The position numbers and the translations under genes are program-made. Source: Montifringilla adamsi (Eukaryota > Chordata > Aves > Passeriformes > Passeridae). Taken from it: 64,000 nt of DNA. The notes under the pieces were generated by a model. The model ran no database searches and was not told the origin of the DNA. It saw only the letters and a list, made by a program, of their open reading frames with translations. Positions 61,449-64,000 of the stretch are shown here, in pieces. The stretch is taken from the NCBI GenBank assembly GCA_017590115.1, contig JAGGNK010007004.1:10104418-10168417 (forward strand). The letters are read 5' to 3'. Positions within the stretch are counted from its first letter, which is position 1; every line of letters begins with the position of its first letter.

Positions 61449-61850
61449 CGCCGCCCGGGGCACCGGCGGCTGGGCGGCAGCGCCCTGCAGTGACGGCCCG
61501 GCAGCCGAGACTGGCGGGGCGCATCCGCGCTCACCCACGCGTGCCGGCCCCGCAGCCCCGGGGATGCCCCGCCGGGCGCTGGCTTCCCTTCACTTTCGGT
61601 TCTCCGCTGCGCTCCCCGCCCCCGACGGCGGCGAAGAGCCAGGGACAGCCGTGGGCCCCTTCGCCTTTCACCGCTGGCGGCACCTGCGCGCCTCGGAGAG
61701 TTCCTGGCTGCAGAACTTTCTCACCCCAGAGCCCTGTCCCTGTCGCTGCCGGCTCTCCGGGCCGCACACGCCCCGTCGGGGCAGGGAGGCGGGCGGTGAG
61801 ATGCTGCTTGGACTGCTCGCCGGGGTCTGCGGGTCGTGCCGCCGGCTTGC
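61130..61850 (-). promoter_or_regulatory. DRAM1: CpG island and promoter of DRAM1
   Basis: A GC- and CpG-dense block surrounds DRAM1 exon 1 and extends about 400 bp upstream of its ATG (towards higher coordinates), with AT-rich sequence on both sides. No TATA box is evident. Mammalian DRAM1 is a p53 target, but I could not find a convincing paired p53 element (two RRRCWWGYYY half sites) here. Several long frames across it are artefacts of high GC. Confidence 0.75.
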
Positions 61851-61859
61851 GCCTTGACA

Positions 61860-63560
61860 GTATTCTTCAAAAGGGCTAAAAATGGGTCCAGCGTGAGCGT
61901 GCAGGGGCTCTTTGCAGCTCGCCGGCCGGGGAGCGGTGTTGGGGGCACGGAGACCGGGCCACAAACTGTGCAGGTCCCATTCCGGAGTCTTGCACACACC
62001 TCATCTGCCATGGACTTTCGTTTCAAACATATAATGTAGCCTTGATCTCCAAATTTCCACCTGAAATTCACTTTTCCACATGCTTAGAGGGAAACCATAA
62101 TTTAATTCAAAATCATGCCGTGTTCAGCATTTTCGCTTTTGTTTAGCCTGACGCCACGGACAATCTGCCAAGGGTGTTTCTGTTTCCTTTGATTGTTTGT
62201 AGTTATCAACTCTCCAAACCAACATCTAAACTCAAGGTCACCATTCTGCTACAAAGATATGTGTGTGTGCTTACTCTGCCCCTCTCCCTGAGAATGTATT
62301 GAGGGTTTTGCCTTCAGTGCACATTCCCTGTGGTGGATGCACACAAGGTGAGTACTTGCCATGACTCTGAAGGTATTAGGAATGGAGATAGAAATTACAT
62401 AAAAGGACCAGGGACAGTACATCTTAATGCAAGTACAGAAAAGTAATTTAAAAAATTATTCTACCCCTAAGACTGGAGGTAGTCGATGACCTTCTTCTTG
62501 GCAGCAGCAAGTTACTTATATTCATAACATATAAATTGAGCGTAATAGTTCATACCATGACACAAATTCATACTTCACCTTTCCACAGCTAATCTGCCTT
62601 CTAGTAAATTTGAGTGACAGAAATTTCTGACTGGAAGAACAGGGTTTTTTCTCTTTATGTTAAAGGTGCAAAAATAATGGAAGGGAGATAATATTTGAGC
62701 TATCTTAATACGTCGGTTTAAAAAATTCAGTGTAATTATGCCTCAATATCAGGTATCTTAGGTTTTTTTTATCTTGAAACAGAAAATTAAAGAACCACTA
62801 TAAAGGAATGAAACCCAATCTCTTCGGTCAATAAATGGCAGAAACATATTGATGGTAATTATATTTATAGCAGTAGAATTTTAATTTTTAGTATATCAGT
62901 AATTTATTATTTTGGTTTGGTCCCTTGCAAAAAGAGTATGGAATTAATTTTATTTTACTCCACCAGCATTTAAGTCACATTGTTGGAAAAATGTTCCATC
63001 CACAGTTCTGCAAGTTCCTTGTACTACCTTTAGTTTTGTAAGTAGTAAATAAATTACTCTAAAGTGTGAGTTGAGTATTTACATTATTCACATGACTTTT
63101 TGAAGTGCCTGAACACTATCTGGAGTGAAAAAAATGGACACATTTGGCTCAAGCAGGTGGCAATTGACTGTTTGGTGATCACTAGCAAAGGCTCTCGTTG
63201 CTATGTAAACATTTATTGCAGCTCACGTGATGTTTCATTTTCTTTATCATTTTATTGTAAAATTTGAGCAGTGTTCTTTAATAATTTTTTTATCAAAAGC
63301 ATGTTCTTTAAAGATTATTAGAAGCTGCATGGAGTAAAAAATACAGGTTACTCACAAACTTGGGAAGAGTAATTTTATTTACTGGACTTGAGAACACTAG
63401 TGTGATATTCCAAAGAAAGTCTGTGTATTTTAACTAATTTTGTTTTCGATAAATTATATTAAAACTCTGGTAGTAGAGAAACATAAAATAACTATGGATT
63501 TTAATATAGCTCCATGGGATTTTTGTGGATGAAAAATTAGATAGGAGTCGTCAGTGTGCA
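61860..63560. other. Upstream flank of DRAM1
   Basis: About 1.7 kb between the DRAM1 CpG island and the CR1 at the right edge. AT-rich, with a few short T runs. I see no gene, RNA or repeat that I can support. Confidence 0.55.
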
Positions 63561-63564
63561 CTTG

Positions 63565-64000
63565 CAGTCCAGAAAACCAGCTTTATCCTGGGTTGTATGA
63601 AGGCATGGGAAACATGACCAGAATGTTGAGGAAAGTGATCCTGCCCCCTTGTTCTGCTCCGCTCTGCTCTGGTGAGACCCCACCTGGAACACTGCATCCA
63701 GCTCTGAGGTCTCTTGCACAAGACATGGACCTGTTACAGGGGGTCCAGAGGAGGGCCACAGAAATGATCAAAGGATGCTGCACCTTTCCTTGTTGAAGAA
63801 AGGCCTAGAGAGCTGAGATTGCTCAGGCTGGAGGAGAGAAGGCTCCAGGGACAACACATTGCGTCTTTTCATTATTTAAATGGGGCTTAGAAGAATGACA
63901 GCTGGAGACTTTTTACCAAGATCTGTAGCGACAGCACAAGGGGAAATGGCTTTAAACAAAAGAGGGTAGGTTTAGATTACATATTAGGAAAGAATTCTCT
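63565..64000 (+). mobile_element. CR1 LINE, runs off the right edge
   Basis: CTGGTGAGACCCCACCTGGA, GGTCCAGAGGAGGGCCACAG, GCTCAGGCTGGAGGAGAGAA and AAGGGGAAATGGCTTTAAAC are hallmark CR1 3' blocks in sense orientation. The copy is mutated (stop codons, small indels) and its 3' terminus lies beyond base 64,000. The left boundary is approximate. Confidence 0.93.

Noticed and set aside
61434..61450. GGGCATGCAG near the DRAM1 ATG as a p53 half site
   Set aside because: Fails the YYY end of RRRCWWGYYY, has no second half site nearby, and overlaps coding sequence.
61062..62071. Several 110-160-codon frames on both strands near 61-62 kb
   Set aside because: Artefacts of the DRAM1 CpG island; only the minus-strand MLCCMPG frame is supported by homology and a donor site.

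Overview
This is a vertebrate nuclear window, almost certainly from a bird and most likely a songbird. Genes are split by GT-AG introns, with low-GC flanks and CpG-rich promoters. The dispersed repeats are CR1 LINEs, three of which are recognisable. One CR1 is interrupted by a solo LTR resembling a family I know from passerine genomes. Nothing suggests bacterial or viral DNA. The passerine assignment is an inference from that LTR.

Three protein-coding genes are supported. Bases 1-1805 hold the last three coding exons of NUP37 (+ strand; the 5' part lies off the left edge). WASHC3 (formerly CCDC53, + strand, seven coding exons, 201 residues) runs from a CpG-rich promoter near 6.5 kb to a stop at 20,053 and a polyadenylation signal at 21,711. 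DRAM1 (- strand, seven coding exons, 238 residues) starts in a CpG island at 61.4 kb and ends at 47,817. I rebuilt every exon by hand from splice sites, phase continuity and similarity to the human proteins as I remember them. The order and orientation match human 12q23.2 (NUP37 and WASHC3 co-oriented, DRAM1 tail-to-tail with WASHC3), so this is a conserved syntenic block. The genes do not form a pathway: NUP37 is a nuclear pore scaffold subunit, WASHC3 an endosomal actin regulator, and DRAM1 a lysosomal membrane autophagy modulator.

The rest is non-coding. The 1.8-6.4 kb interval contains a composite repeat with two 176-bp direct copies, LTR-like signals and a perfect 14-bp hairpin. The roughly 25-kb interval from 21.7 to 47 kb has no gene I can support, only one CR1 fragment, simple repeats and GC-richer patches of unknown nature. 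DRAM1 intron 1 carries the CR1 with the nested LTR and a cluster of AT-rich palindromes. The right end enters another CR1.

I found no new multi-gene system. The best leads are a 21-bp tandem duplication of a NUP37 splice acceptor that creates an in-frame 7-residue option, the composite repeat at 2.7-3.6 kb, a pentanucleotide repeat next to the WASHC3 start codon, and the nested LTR.
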